A stretch of DNA of 64,000 nt from CAZDKK01 sp964506245 (GCA_964506245.1 CAZDKK010000017.1:1-64000), one strand, 5' to 3'; positions 18,260 to 27,531 are shown, counted from the stretch's first letter. The notes: generated by a model not told the origin, from the letters alone. Translations and numbers: made by a program.

Positions 18260-18616
18260 GGCCGTGAGCCCAACTGCAGATGTGGGAGTGGAGCCGTGTT
18301 CTGATGGGCAACCACCTCGAGGGATGACCGATTGAGGCGACGGATGAAGGTCGGCACGATCCGGAGAAGGCGCGAGTCCGGTATGCGGTACGGAGGCCTG
18401 AGCTCCCGAACCCGCGATGCTAGAGAGCGCACTCTCCCGACGGATCACGGTCATGCGGCTCCGGCCGGGACTCCGGTGCAACCCGCGTATATCAGCGTGA
18501 CCCGTCGTCGAAGCGCCCGCCCTTCTCCTTCTCCTCGGTACGGACTCGAAAGGAGGAGGCCACCCCCCTCAGAGGAGAAGAGTGGCCTCAGTGCCTACTT
18601 GACAGGGTCGTTCCAT
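17765..18616 (+). mobile_element. IS110/IS1111-family element remnant (3' half)
   Basis: This comprises the transposase C-terminal fragment plus about 350 bases of non-coding sequence that ends against the stop codon of the next gene (18618). The left part of the element and the 5' part of the neighbouring FG-GAP gene are both missing at the same junction. The right end, near TTGACAGGGTCGTTCCAT (about 18599-18616), is a guess. IS1111-group elements carry their guide (bridge) RNA in the non-coding segment after the transposase, so 18260-18616 could have held one. Confidence 0.6.
18556..18589 (+). other. Stem-loop in the IS110 non-coding end
   Basis: GAGGCCAC (18556-18563) and GTGGCCTC (18582-18589) are perfectly complementary around an 18-base purine-rich loop. 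It may be part of a bridge-RNA-like fold or a terminator for the convergent C25 gene. Confidence 0.4.
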
Positions 18617-18617
18617 G

Positions 18618-21600
18618 TCATCTGAGGACGATCACCCGCCGCGTTTCGCTCCGGTCCCCGACGCGGAGCTGGTAATAGTAGACGCCTGCCGCCACCCGCT
18701 GCCCGTCCGCGCCGGTGCCGTCCCAGGACACGACGTGCCGGCCGGCGGTCCGGGACACCTGCAGGGTCTGCAGCCGGCGGCCCGTCGCATCGTAGATCTC
18801 CAGCGCCGCCGGGACTCCGGCCGCCTCGGACGGGATCTCGAAGGCGATGCTCGTCGTCTGCCCGAAGGGGTTCGGCATCGCCCGGCCGAGGAACTGGCCG
18901 TCCGCCCGCGGCTCATCACGCACCGCGCTCGCCTCGTAGCACTCGATGCCCTTGGCGCCGATCTGGCCGCACACCGCCTGCTGGCACGGCGAGAAGTTCC
19001 ACAGCGCGAAGTCGCGGTCGATCGGGCTGCAGAAGGCCGGGTCGGACGCGAAGTTGCCGCTCGTGCCGAGGAGGCTGGCGATGCATCCGACCCAGTCGCC
19101 GCCGGCGTTGCCGTAGACGTCGCAGCAGCTCAGGACCGGGGCTTCGGGGGCGCCGCACGCGAAGGCAGCACCCTCGGTGGAGAAGGAGAAGATGTCCCGC
19201 TCGAACGTGCCCTGGCCCGACTCGAGGTAGACGCAGCCCCCGGCCGCGCCCGCGTTGCCGTAGAAGGTGCAGTTGCTGACCGTCACAGCCGACAGGGCGA
19301 GGGCGATCGCGCCCCCGCTGCCGCTCGTGTTCCCGGCAAACTCGCAGTAGGCCATCGCCAACTGGGAATTCTCGCAGTCGATCGCCCCCCCGCGCATCGT
19401 CGCGTTGTTGTCGAAGAAGGAGCAACCCGTCACCATCGGCGATGCCCCGGTGCAGGCGATCGCCCCGCCGGCCCCCAGCGCCCAGCCGTTGCGGATCGTG
19501 ATGTTGCGCAGGATCGTGCTTGGGCCTTCCGTCGTGTGGAACAGGAAGCCCCGGTGCGGCTCGAGCTCCGAGCCTTCGCAATCGATGATACAGGCCGCGG
19601 CGTTGCCGCTCTGCGACTCGATCGTGATCGGCTTGCCCCGCACGTCCAGGTCCCGGTTGCCCTCGCCCGTGAAGACCCCGTCCGCCAAGAGGATCAGGTT
19701 GCCTTCGATGGACGCCTCGATCGCCGCCTGGATCGTCGGATAGTCACCCGAGCCGTCGGCATACACCAGGAGCGACCCCCTCTCGATCGGGACGCTCACG
19801 TCATAGCGATAGGCGTTGGCCTTGGTCACGGTGATGCGCAGCTGTCCCTCCGTGCTCTGGGGCACGATCGGGATCGCGTCCGCGCCGCCAGTCGCGTCGG
19901 CCACGCCGATGATCTCGCCGTTGACGGTGAGGGCGATGACCGCCCCCGCGTCCGCCTGCACCGTGAAGCTCTGGGCGCCGAATTCCAGGTGATCATCGTG
20001 GACGACGTCGAGATGCCGCGGCACCTCCGTGTTCATGCGGATGAAGGCGTCGCCGTGGTGGTGGAACAGGTGATGCGTGTAGACCTTGTGCTGCGGGTTG
20101 TACGGGAAGCTGCTGGCCTGCAGGTAGTGCTTGCCCGATGCCATGGCAAAGGCTGGCATGAGATCCGTCGGCCCGATGTCGTCGGCATCGCCGTAGCTCG
20201 GGTCGAACTCCGGCCACATGGCGTCCCACATGCCCCAGATGAACACGTCGTTGACGAAGGAGTAGGAGACCTCCGAGGCGGCGATGAGACCTAGCGCGCC
20301 GTGTTCCTGGCGGTGGAACCTCTCCGTAAAGCACTCAGATCCCCAGTTGTACTTCCCCGTGAGGCAGTTGATCGAGAAGACGAACGGGTACTTCGTGTAG
20401 GTCAGCTGACTCAGGTGACTGTTGTAGAAGGCGGGCTCCCCCCACCCCGTCTCGAGCCCATGGTCGCGGTGCAGGAGCATGTAGGCACCCGCGTTGAGGT
20501 CGGTGATGATGCGGGCTGCACTACCGTCCCAGTCGGTCAGGTGCTGCGGTGTCGCGGGGATGTAGCCGAGGCCGTTGGGCCCGAAGTAGTTGACCACGAG
20601 ATAGGTATTCTGGTTGCTCGACCAGGACGTGCTGGGCACGCCGGAGTAGATGGCGTACTCGCGCACGGGCTCCTTGCCCAGGACGTTGACCTGGTGCCCG
20701 TAGCAGACCTCGGTGCAGAGAATGAACCAGCGCTCCGTCTGCCAGCCCCCGGCGATGATCGGATGCGCGTAGAACTCGGGGTCGGTGACCGGATGGCGTT
20801 CGTAGTCGAACATCCGGCCGATCATGCGCTGCAGCTCGCTGGCATTGCGGGCGCAGATGCGCGCGTGGGCCATGTCCGGCAGGTTGTCGCCGTCGACATC
20901 GGCATAGATGTTGTCGCTGACGCAGTAGCCGTTCCAGATGGGCGACGTGATGGTCGTGCCGCGATCGCCTTCCTCGCCGCCGTCGCCGCTGGAAGGATAG
21001 TCGCCCAGCAAGAGGAAGGCCGAGGGGGGCGTCTCCCAGGTGCTGTAGGCGTTGTTGAGGAAGTTCTCGATCGCCGTGGTGGTCGTTCCCCCGACCTCGG
21101 TGAGCGTGAAGACCTCCGTGCTGATACCCTGCAGCTTGCGCCACGACTTGAGCGAATCCGCCCAGGCAACGAAACTCGCGTCATCGGGGCAAATGATGAC
21201 GTACTCGTACCCACTGCGCTGACCGCCCGTCTCCGTGAAGTCGACCGGGGGCAGAGCGGAGTAATTGATCAGGTGATCACGGAGCAGCGGCTCCCAGTAC
21301 CGGTTGCGCAGGCGCTGGTCGCCGTACTCGCCCGTCCCCCCGACGAGATCGACGCGGAACTCGATCCGGGTGTAGACGGTCAGCTCACGCGATCCGGGGT
21401 TGTACTGGAAGGGAGTGACACCCAGCGTGACGACGTCGATTCCGCGGATCTTCCACCGCCCGGAGACCGCCACGGGGCTGGCGGGGTAGGCCGCGCGCTT
21501 CCCGTAGATGGACATGTTCTTCACATAGGTCGGAGGGGTGTCGTCATCCTCGAATTGGATGGGCGCGGCCGGTGCCACGTCGATGTCCCGGTAGGTGCGC

Positions 21601-21950
21601 TTCTCGGCCGCCGTGACCGTGAGCACGACCTCGGCCCCGCGTGGAATGGCCATCGTGCGGCCGACCGACGGCAGGTTGGGCGCGCCCGGCTCGTTCGGCA
21701 GGAGCGCGCCCGGCAGGACCACCTCCTGCATGACCGAACCGTCGATCTTGATCGGCTCGAGCCCGAACCGATCCATGACGTAGGCCAGCTCGACCCCGCT
21801 GCGCGTCTGCGAGCGCAGGAGGACCCCTGTGGCCTCCTGCTCCCGGGCGACCTTGACCATGCCGGCCATCGCCGGATCGGCCAGCACCACCAGGCCCGCC
21901 AGGCTCAACGCGAACGCCGCAAACCGCGCGGTGAATGCAGAGGTGCTCAT
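18618..21950 (-). CDS. Secreted C25 (gingipain-type) cysteine peptidase with beta-helix and FlgD-like tail, paralogue 2
   Basis: Protein of 1,110 residues. The ATG follows GGAGTGATGG, with signal peptide AAFALSLAGLVVLADPAMAG. Domain order is the same as in 8863-12189: propeptide-like region, C25 domain with His497 (HRDHGLETGW) and Cys529 (FSINCLTGKY) at the same residue numbers as the paralogue, an Ig-like segment, a beta-helix (GDYPTIQAAIEASIEGNLIL, NRDLDVRGKPITIES), and the FlgD-like module (MPNPFGQTTSIAFEIP, IYDATGRRLQTL, IVLR). Long stretches match the paralogue residue for residue, so the pair arose by duplication. It is divergently oriented from the HDOD gene. Confidence 0.88.
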   Translation of the reverse strand: MSTSAFTARFAAFALSLAGLVVLADPAMAGMVKVAREQEATGVLLRSQTRSGVELAYVMDRFGLEPIKIDGSVMQEVVLPGALLPNEPGAPNLPSVGRTMAIPRGAEVVLTVTAAEKRTYRDIDVAPAAPIQFEDDDTPPTYVKNMSIYGKRAAYPASPVAVSGRWKIRGIDVVTLGVTPFQYNPGSRELTVYTRIEFRVDLVGGTGEYGDQRLRNRYWEPLLRDHLINYSALPPVDFTETGGQRSGYEYVIICPDDASFVAWADSLKSWRKLQGISTEVFTLTEVGGTTTTAIENFLNNAYSTWETPPSAFLLLGDYPSSGDGGEEGDRGTTITSPIWNGYCVSDNIYADVDGDNLPDMAHARICARNASELQRMIGRMFDYERHPVTDPEFYAHPIIAGGWQTERWFILCTEVCYGHQVNVLGKEPVREYAIYSGVPSTSWSSNQNTYLVVNYFGPNGLGYIPATPQHLTDWDGSAARIITDLNAGAYMLLHRDHGLETGWGEPAFYNSHLSQLTYTKYPFVFSINCLTGKYNWGSECFTERFHRQEHGALGLIAASEVSYSFVNDVFIWGMWDAMWPEFDPSYGDADDIGPTDLMPAFAMASGKHYLQASSFPYNPQHKVYTHHLFHHHGDAFIRMNTEVPRHLDVVHDDHLEFGAQSFTVQADAGAVIALTVNGEIIGVADATGGADAIPIVPQSTEGQLRITVTKANAYRYDVSVPIERGSLLVYADGSGDYPTIQAAIEASIEGNLILLADGVFTGEGNRDLDVRGKPITIESQSGNAAACIIDCEGSELEPHRGFLFHTTEGPSTILRNITIRNGWALGAGGAIACTGASPMVTGCSFFDNNATMRGGAIDCENSQLAMAYCEFAGNTSGSGGAIALALSAVTVSNCTFYGNAGAAGGCVYLESGQGTFERDIFSFSTEGAAFACGAPEAPVLSCCDVYGNAGGDWVGCIASLLGTSGNFASDPAFCSPIDRDFALWNFSPCQQAVCGQIGAKGIECYEASAVRDEPRADGQFLGRAMPNPFGQTTSIAFEIPSEAAGVPAALEIYDATGRRLQTLQVSRTAGRHVVSWDGTGADGQRVAAGVYYYQLRVGDRSETRRVIVLR

Positions 21951-22286
21951 CCATCACTCCTTGCTGCTTTGTGGGACCGGCTGCCTTACCGGGGTGCAGT
22001 TGGCCACCCCGGGAGTGTGTGGGGACAGGCTCCGTGTGGATGTACAGGTGTAATTATAGCAGCCCGGTCCCCCGATTTGCCGACGTAACTACTTACAAAT
22101 ATTGTTCTTGGCTAGGTGCTGCAGTCGGCGATGGGGGCGGCTTTCGGCCATCGGACGTGGGGGGCCTCGCACCCGAACCCGGGGTCGGCCGGTTTACAGG
22201 TATGGGCGTACTCATGCGATCTCCCGCTACAGGTATGGCTGGGATCAGCCGATCCTCAGACAGGGGTTCCATCGAGGGGTTATTCG
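21951..22286. other. Divergent intergenic region with a 10-bp direct repeat
   Basis: 336 bases between the C25 gene and the HDOD gene, comparatively AT-rich around 22040-22110. ACAGGTATGG occurs at 22196 and again at 22229, a 33-base (about three helical turns) spacing that could mark an operator for the HDOD gene. No gene or convincing sigma-70 promoter is seen. Confidence 0.35.
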
Positions 22287-23489
22287 ATGGGTGGTTCAGG
22301 ACCATTCCACGCGCGGATCGCACCGCCATGGGCGCTGCGCAAGAACGTCGCTGCGTCCGATGCACCCGCGTCGGATTCGCCAGGTGAGGACTCGGGCCTG
22401 GCGGGACACGGGCTGTCGGCAGATGCCGCTCCCGTGCACGACCCTCGGGCGCCCGCCGATGAGGTCCCGCAACCCCCACCGCTGGCGCCGGACCCCGCTA
22501 CGCGCCCCCTGCTGGCACGCATCTCGTTTCTCGAGTCGCTCGACCTGGCAGCCGTGCCCGCGGACGGCGGCGGCGTGCATCACCCGGATGCCGGCCGGCC
22601 TTCGCCGCAGGCCAGTGCCAAGGTGGCCGCGCAAGCCAAGAAGATCGCCCTGCGCCTGCGCGGTCGCACGCACATCCTGGAGGAGTTGTCGCGGGCCGCG
22701 CCCGATCCGTTCGAGCTGAGCCGGCAGATCTCCGACGACCGTCCGCTGGCAGTGCAAGTGCTCAAGATGGTCAACTCGCCCTACTATGGTCTGCCGCGAC
22801 CCGCCGAGTCGGTCTATCAGGCGGTGCAGCTCCTCGGATTGCTCGAGATTCGCAACATCGTCTGGCGGACCAGCATCGATGAGACCCTCGCGGAGGGCCA
22901 GCGCGCGGCCAGCGACTTCCTCCCCGACCTGTGGCGCCATGCCTTCACCATGGCCCGCGTGGCCCACGCGATGGCGCGGTCCGTCGGTCTGCCGCGGGCC
23001 GGGGAGGTTGCGCGCGCCGCGCTGCTGCACGACGTGGGCAAGTTCATCTCCCTCGTCGTGTGGCCGGGATGGACGCAGACCTTCTACGTACCGCAGCGCT
23101 TCAGCACCCGCGATCGGCTCAGCCTCGAGAGGGACTACATGGGCACGGACCACGCGCGGCTCGGGGCGGACGTGGCGCGAACCTGGGGCTTGCCCACCGA
23201 GCTCTGCACGACGATCGAGCAGCACCACGCCCCGATCTACTACGCCCCGGGGCGCGTGATCGGCAACCGCCGTGCGATCGCCATCGTCTACTTGGCGGAC
23301 CTGCTGTGCCACATCGCCGAGCCCTACCTGGCCGGCCGGGAGATGCTGCCCGCGCACCTGCCCGTTCCCGGGTGGATGAGCGTGCTCGGATTGCGCGACA
23401 GCCTCGAGGCGATCTGCACGCAGGAGGTCGTCCAGGCCCTCCTGCCGCCCAGTGTCGATCGCCGCAGCACGTTCCCGCTTTCCGCCTAG
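22287..23489 (+). CDS. HDOD-domain signalling protein
   Basis: Protein of 400 residues. The ATG follows GAGGGGTTATTCG. After a ~110-residue Pro/Ala-rich, low-complexity N-terminus comes an HDOD domain: DRPLAVQVLKMVNSPYYGLP, SVYQAVQLLGLLEIRNIVW, ALLHDVGKF, then IEQHHAPIYY. HDOD is an HD-related domain found in signalling and stress proteins, usually without confirmed hydrolase activity. Here the HD pair (HDVGK) is kept, so a phosphohydrolase activity remains possible. There is no receiver, GGDEF or membrane segment. It is probably a cytoplasmic regulator. Confidence 0.82.
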   Translation: MGGSGPFHARIAPPWALRKNVAASDAPASDSPGEDSGLAGHGLSADAAPVHDPRAPADEVPQPPPLAPDPATRPLLARISFLESLDLAAVPADGGGVHHPDAGRPSPQASAKVAAQAKKIALRLRGRTHILEELSRAAPDPFELSRQISDDRPLAVQVLKMVNSPYYGLPRPAESVYQAVQLLGLLEIRNIVWRTSIDETLAEGQRAASDFLPDLWRHAFTMARVAHAMARSVGLPRAGEVARAALLHDVGKFISLVVWPGWTQTFYVPQRFSTRDRLSLERDYMGTDHARLGADVARTWGLPTELCTTIEQHHAPIYYAPGRVIGNRRAIAIVYLADLLCHIAEPYLAGREMLPAHLPVPGWMSVLGLRDSLEAICTQEVVQALLPPSVDRRSTFPLSA

Positions 23490-23543
23490 CCCGACCGCGG
23501 GTACCATGCCCCCATCCATTCCGGCGAAGGGTGGGAGGCGGCC

Positions 23544-24398
23544 TTGCAGTCGCTCCAGCACAGGCTCGACTTCGTCAGAGAGCTCGTCGCGTTCGGCGAG
23601 CGGAAGCTCGGACTGAGCTTCGATGGCTCCTTTCGGCGCTACGCCCCGCGGCGGCGCAGTGCAAACTGGCTGTACGCGGTGGAACCCACGCGCTTCTCGA
23701 GCGCGCTGCCCGGGCGGGAGACCTTTGCGTTCGCCTGGGACCTGGCCAAGCTCCGCCAGCGCGAACGCCGCTTCCGGGAGCGCGGCGTGCACACCTACCT
23801 GTACAGCGCCGAAGCCCATGGTGGCCGTGCCTGCCCCGTCACGCCCTGCCTCCTGGCTGCGCCCCGAGCCCGCCAAGCCTACGTCGTGCTGCACGAGGCC
23901 TGGCACGCGACCCTGCGCCTCGATGGCGTTCGCATGCCCTACGCGCTCGAGGAGGCGACCGGCCGGGTCGTGGGGGTCTGGGGCGCACGGCTCCTGGCCG
24001 AGGAGAGCGGTGACCGCGAGCTGGCCCGCGAGGCCCGCGAGCAGATCCGTGCCTGGGGCGCGATGGCCGCCTTCGTCAACCGGAGCTATCGGAGGCTGGA
24101 TCGCGCCTACCGGCCCGGTGGGACCGCGCGCGCGCAAGCCGCGGTCTGGCGTTCGGTCCGCGCGGCGGCCCGGGCGCTGCGCGCGCGGACCCGTTCGCCC
24201 TGGGAGCACGAGGAGCTGGGGCGCGAGATCAACAACGCCTTCATCTTCCGCTACTACGACTACACGAAGCTCTACCCTCTGGCGCTCGCCGCCTACCGCG
24301 TGGCCGGGACCCTGCCGCGTGCCATGCGGGTGTACAAGCGGGCTGGACGAACCGGGGCCCCGGCGCAGCTCAGGGAATTCGTGCGGGCCGCTCGCTGA
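23544..24398 (+). CDS. Predicted zinc metallopeptidase (aminopeptidase-like)
   Basis: Protein of 284 residues. The TTG start is chosen for GGGAGG five bases upstream and because the helix QHRLDFVRELVAFGERKLGL follows. A gluzincin-type motif VVLHEAWHATLR (HExxH) lies in the middle, and a following acidic segment ALEEATGRVVG could supply the third ligand. The architecture resembles the DUF2265/predicted-aminopeptidase family, but the match is by motif and layout only. No signal peptide is present. The FRYYDYTKLYPLALAAY segment near the C-terminus is distinctive. It may be co-transcribed with the HDOD gene 54 bases upstream. Confidence 0.6.
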   Translation: MQSLQHRLDFVRELVAFGERKLGLSFDGSFRRYAPRRRSANWLYAVEPTRFSSALPGRETFAFAWDLAKLRQRERRFRERGVHTYLYSAEAHGGRACPVTPCLLAAPRARQAYVVLHEAWHATLRLDGVRMPYALEEATGRVVGVWGARLLAEESGDRELAREAREQIRAWGAMAAFVNRSYRRLDRAYRPGGTARAQAAVWRSVRAAARALRARTRSPWEHEELGREINNAFIFRYYDYTKLYPLALAAYRVAGTLPRAMRVYKRAGRTGAPAQLREFVRAAR

Positions 24399-24650
24399 GC
24401 CGGCGAAGCGCGCTCAGCCGTAAGCTCCTGGACGCCGCGCGGGGAAGGCCGGGCGGGGCACGTGCCCCGCTGGATCCACTCGCGGCGCGGGATGGGCCGG
24501 ACCGGGTGCCGCTCGGCGGGAAGCGCCCCCGGGGCCAGGTCGCCGGCGCCCGATCCGCCGCCCGGTCCTTCCGTGCCCACCGAGGTTTCGCTTGATTCGC
24601 CGGGGAAGTCAGCCGACGATTCCGGGAGCCGTTTGAACAAGGAGGTCGCT

Positions 24651-25925
24651 ATGGCTGCGGATTTCGAACGGGCGCTCCAAATCGGGCGTCCGCCCAACAT
24701 CACCCACCTGTTCCCCAATTCCCGGGCGCTGATCGTGAGCGGCAAGGTGATCGACCGCGCTCTGACGGCCAAGGGCAAGGCCATGACGATCGCCGCCAAT
24801 GCGCGCAGCACCTTCGTGGTCCGCGGCGCGCTCCAGGCGGCGCAGCGGGCCAATGCCGCCATCATCATCGAGATCGCCAAATCTGAGGGTGGCGCCAAGG
24901 CCTACTGCGCGGTCAACTACTGGAACATGGCCCGCACCGTCGATGCGCTCTGCAACGAGATGAAGATCACCGTGCCCGTCGCGGTGCATGCCGACCACTA
25001 CGGCATCAAGGGAGCCGCGGACATCGAGCAGGCCCGCATCGAGATCCCGAGCATGTTCGATGCCGGCATCACCTCGATCGCGATCGACGCTTCGCACCTG
25101 CCGGACGACGAGAACCTGCTCGCCAATCTGACGCTCTATCCTTACATTCCCAAGTGGGCCGGACTCGAAACCGAGGTCGGCGAGATCAAGGGCAAGGCCG
25201 GTCTGTCGACGAAGGAGGAGGCGCTCTTCCTGATCCAGGGGCTCAATGCGCACGGCATCTCGCCCGAATGGATCGCGCTCAACAACGGCACGACCCACGG
25301 TATCGAGGCGAGCGACGCCGGCATCCAGGTCGATCTGACCGCCGCCATCCACGACGCGCTCGCGCCGTACAAGGTGTCCGGGGCCCAGCACGGAACCTCG
25401 GGCAACAGCTCCGAGCGCTTGCGCCAGATCGCCAGCCGCACGCGCACGACCAAGGCCAATGTCGCCACGGCGCTGCAGATGATCTCCTGGGGCGTCAAGG
25501 TGAACGACTACGGCAATGCGGAGCTGGATTCGAGCGGCAAGTTCATCAAGATGCCCGACCAGGGCATGTCCGAACCGGTGTGGAACGACATCCTGAAGTT
25601 CGCCACCGAGAAGAACTACAAGGCCGGCGATTACAAGAACCTCAACCTGCCCTACGAGAACAAGCTCCTCAGCCAGCCGGCCGAGATCCGCGCGCGCATG
25701 GCCAAGGGCGTCGAGGAATTCGTCTACGGGTTGCTCACTCGGGTCTTCAACGCCCAGGACACCGCCCCGCTGGCGATCGAGGCCGTGCTCAAGGCCGGCT
25801 CCCCCGACCTCGGCCCCAAGGCCGGCCCCCTCGAGAAGGCCGCGGAGTGGACCGAGCCGAAGATCCGCGAGCGGGCCCGGGGGCTCAAAGGCGACAAGGG
25901 GCCCGCGGGCCAGTTCGACGACTAG
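24651..25925 (+). CDS. Class II fructose-bisphosphate (ketose-bisphosphate) aldolase
   Basis: Protein of 424 residues. The ATG follows AAGGAGGTCGCT. The zinc-binding HADH motif (His113, Asp115, His116 in AVHADHYG) and the acidic IDASHLPDDENL segment are those of class II aldolases, which reversibly split fructose-1,6-bisphosphate to DHAP and glyceraldehyde-3-phosphate in glycolysis and gluconeogenesis. NNGTTHGIEASD and SGAQHGTSGNSSERL are the phosphate and metal loops. It is longer than E. coli FbaA (about 360 residues), with an extended lysine- and proline-containing C-terminus. It appears monocistronic, with a GC hairpin downstream. Tagatose-bisphosphate specificity cannot be excluded. Confidence 0.88.
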   Translation: MAADFERALQIGRPPNITHLFPNSRALIVSGKVIDRALTAKGKAMTIAANARSTFVVRGALQAAQRANAAIIIEIAKSEGGAKAYCAVNYWNMARTVDALCNEMKITVPVAVHADHYGIKGAADIEQARIEIPSMFDAGITSIAIDASHLPDDENLLANLTLYPYIPKWAGLETEVGEIKGKAGLSTKEEALFLIQGLNAHGISPEWIALNNGTTHGIEASDAGIQVDLTAAIHDALAPYKVSGAQHGTSGNSSERLRQIASRTRTTKANVATALQMISWGVKVNDYGNAELDSSGKFIKMPDQGMSEPVWNDILKFATEKNYKAGDYKNLNLPYENKLLSQPAEIRARMAKGVEEFVYGLLTRVFNAQDTAPLAIEAVLKAGSPDLGPKAGPLEKAAEWTEPKIRERARGLKGDKGPAGQFDD

Positions 25926-25954
25926 ACCGGCTGCCCGCCGGGCGGGCCGGCGGG

Positions 25955-25971
25955 CGCTGGGGCGCCCAGCG
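25955..25971 (+). terminator. GC hairpin downstream of the aldolase gene
   Basis: CGCTGGG-GCG-CCCAGCG forms a 7-bp perfect stem 30 bases after the stop. No T-tract follows, so it may be an attenuated or factor-dependent terminator. Confidence 0.4.
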
Positions 25972-25980
25972 GACGGCGCG

Positions 25981-26006
25981 GGTTGTGGTTCGAAGATCTG
26001 TGATGG
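25981..26006 (+). repeat. Left terminal inverted repeat of the insertion sequence
   Basis: GGTTGTGGTTCGAAGATCTG followed by TGATGG; reverse complement of 27380-27405 with no mismatch. Confidence 0.93.
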
Positions 26007-26208
26007 ATTCAGACGAGCACTCCTTCCGGGCGGGAGCACTTGGGCACTCGGGTGGTCGTCGGGGAAGGAATCAAAGGCGAAGGACCGCATTCGCCGAGCG
26101 GCCTGGTCATGCATCCAGACTTCATCACCACCGCCCCCGGTCCCCGGGCCCTGGCGCAGCTGCGCTCCGCACCAAGCGCAATCCCCGTGCCCGGGGACGG
26201 TGCCCGGG

Positions 26209-27279
26209 CTACGCCGCGGCGGCCGGACCCAGGTGACCCGCAAACAGCCTGCGCCGCAGGATCTGCGACCAGCGCAGCGGGCGATCGATCACCCCGGCCC
26301 GCATGGCGGCCGTCTCGGCCGGCCCGGACTCCTTCTCGCGCCGCTTCTTGACGAAGTCGCGCCAGACGACGAAGACCGCCAGGCGCTCGAAGGCTGCCCG
26401 CGCGCACTTGCTGAAGGCGATCGTCTCGCGCCGGTGGTTGGCGCTGCCGTGGCGCAGGAGCAAGTCGGCCAGGTTGACGGGGAACAGCGGGTTGTGCTGC
26501 GTGCGCCGCTCGGTCGAGGGGGTGATCTGGTGGATGAAGCGGGGGCAGTCGGGGACCTGGTCCCGCAGGCGGCGCAGGGCACGCGGGTAGGCGGGGTGGT
26601 CGTCGGAGTAGAGGAGCAGGGTGTGATCGGGCACCCGTGGGAGCCACGGGCGCAGGAGCTCCGCGATACCCAGTTCGACCGCCTTGGGATCGGGTCGTCC
26701 GAGGCGGCGCTCGAGCTGCGCCCGCTTGAGCTTCTGGGCCGGGGTCATGGAGCCCTTGCGGCGCAGGGGGCTATAGGTGAAGCCGTAGATCATCCAGCTG
26801 TCGGCCCCTGCGGCGAGGTTCGCGTGGAAGGGGAAGTACTGGGAACGGGCGAAGGACTCGAAGCCGTCGATGACGAGGGCCTCACGCAGCACGGCGTCCT
26901 GGAGCCGGGTGTCGAGGAACAGCCGGCAGTGTCGGCCCAGACGCCCGGTGTGGCGGGCGACGGTGGTGTGGGTCGTTCCCAGGATGCGGGCCATCTGGCG
27001 CAGGCCGGGTCCCTCGGGGAGCCAGGCGGCGATGGGAATGAACAGATGTCGCAGGCGCAAGCCGCAGGTGGAGGAGAAGGTGCGAGCCGAGAAGTTGCAG
27101 CCGCAGTGAGTGCAGCGGAAGGCCTGGATGCGCCGCTGGTCGGAGGGGCGCACGAAGGAGCCGCGACGGACGAACCGCCAGTGAGGATCGGGGCGATGAA
27201 AGCGGCACTCGGGATTGGGGCAATGGGGCGGGAGGAAGCCGCCCTGGCGCCGGCCGGGGTGTCGGTGTGAAGTGTCCAC
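26209..27279 (-). CDS. Transposase (zinc-ribbon, HTH and DDE-like)
   Basis: Protein of 356 residues from a GTG start with no strong Shine-Dalgarno sequence, as often in transposases. The N-terminus has a zinc-ribbon-like pair of cysteine sets (CPNPECRFH and CTHCGCNF), then an HTH segment (QMARILGTTHTTVARHTGRL), then candidate catalytic acidic positions VIDGFESF and LLYSDDHPAYPRAL. A late glutamate in the segment RRETIAFSKCARAAFERLAV could complete the triad. This layout recalls IS1/IS1595-type enzymes, but I do not assign a family. It is intact and flanked by perfect inverted repeats, so it is probably recent or active. Confidence 0.8.
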   Translation of the reverse strand: MDTSHRHPGRRQGGFLPPHCPNPECRFHRPDPHWRFVRRGSFVRPSDQRRIQAFRCTHCGCNFSARTFSSTCGLRLRHLFIPIAAWLPEGPGLRQMARILGTTHTTVARHTGRLGRHCRLFLDTRLQDAVLREALVIDGFESFARSQYFPFHANLAAGADSWMIYGFTYSPLRRKGSMTPAQKLKRAQLERRLGRPDPKAVELGIAELLRPWLPRVPDHTLLLYSDDHPAYPRALRRLRDQVPDCPRFIHQITPSTERRTQHNPLFPVNLADLLLRHGSANHRRETIAFSKCARAAFERLAVFVVWRDFVKKRREKESGPAETAAMRAGVIDRPLRWSQILRRRLFAGHLGPAAAA

Positions 27280-27379
27280 GCCGGCGAGAGAAGCGAACCA
27301 GGTGCCAGCGCATCCGGGGCTGGAGAATCTGCGGCGAAGAGCCCCCGAACCGTCCTTCCCCGCGGACTATCCGGGCCGC

Positions 27380-27405
27380 CCATCACAGATCTTCGAACCA
27401 CAACC
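27380..27405 (-). repeat. Right terminal inverted repeat of the insertion sequence
   Basis: Exact reverse complement of 25981-26006. It lies on the 5' side of the transposase gene, about 100 bases from its start. Confidence 0.93.
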
Positions 27406-27458
27406 TGCGCTGTTTCGTCTCCGGCCCCACTTCCACCCACCGCCCAGCGGCCGCTACG

Positions 27459-27464
27459 CTTATA
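27459..27464 (+). promoter_or_regulatory. Candidate -10 box (TATAAT) for the M14 peptidase gene
   Basis: A perfect TATAAT stands 67 bases before the ATG in otherwise GC-rich DNA, just outside the right end of the insertion sequence. No matching -35 is seen at 16-18 bases. Confidence 0.3.
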
Positions 27465-27531
27465 ATGAAGGGTTAGCTCTCCGGCCACCGGGGCCGGCGG
27501 ACGGGCACACTTGGGGGTGAGGAGGACAGAG

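Larger units (their letters stand above)
25981..27405 (-). mobile_element. Complete insertion sequence bounded by 26-bp perfect inverted repeats
   Basis: About 1.43 kb. The left repeat 25981-26006 and right repeat 27380-27405 are exact reverse complements, and four more outward bases (GCGC) match after one mismatch. One transposase gene lies inside on the minus strand. No unambiguous target-site duplication is visible next to the repeats. The element sits between the aldolase gene and the M14 peptidase gene without breaking either. Family assignment is open. Confidence 0.88.

Noticed and set aside
17741..18481. 246-codon minus-strand frame over the IS110 remnant
   Set aside because: It is antisense to a recognisable transposase fragment and has no motif of its own.
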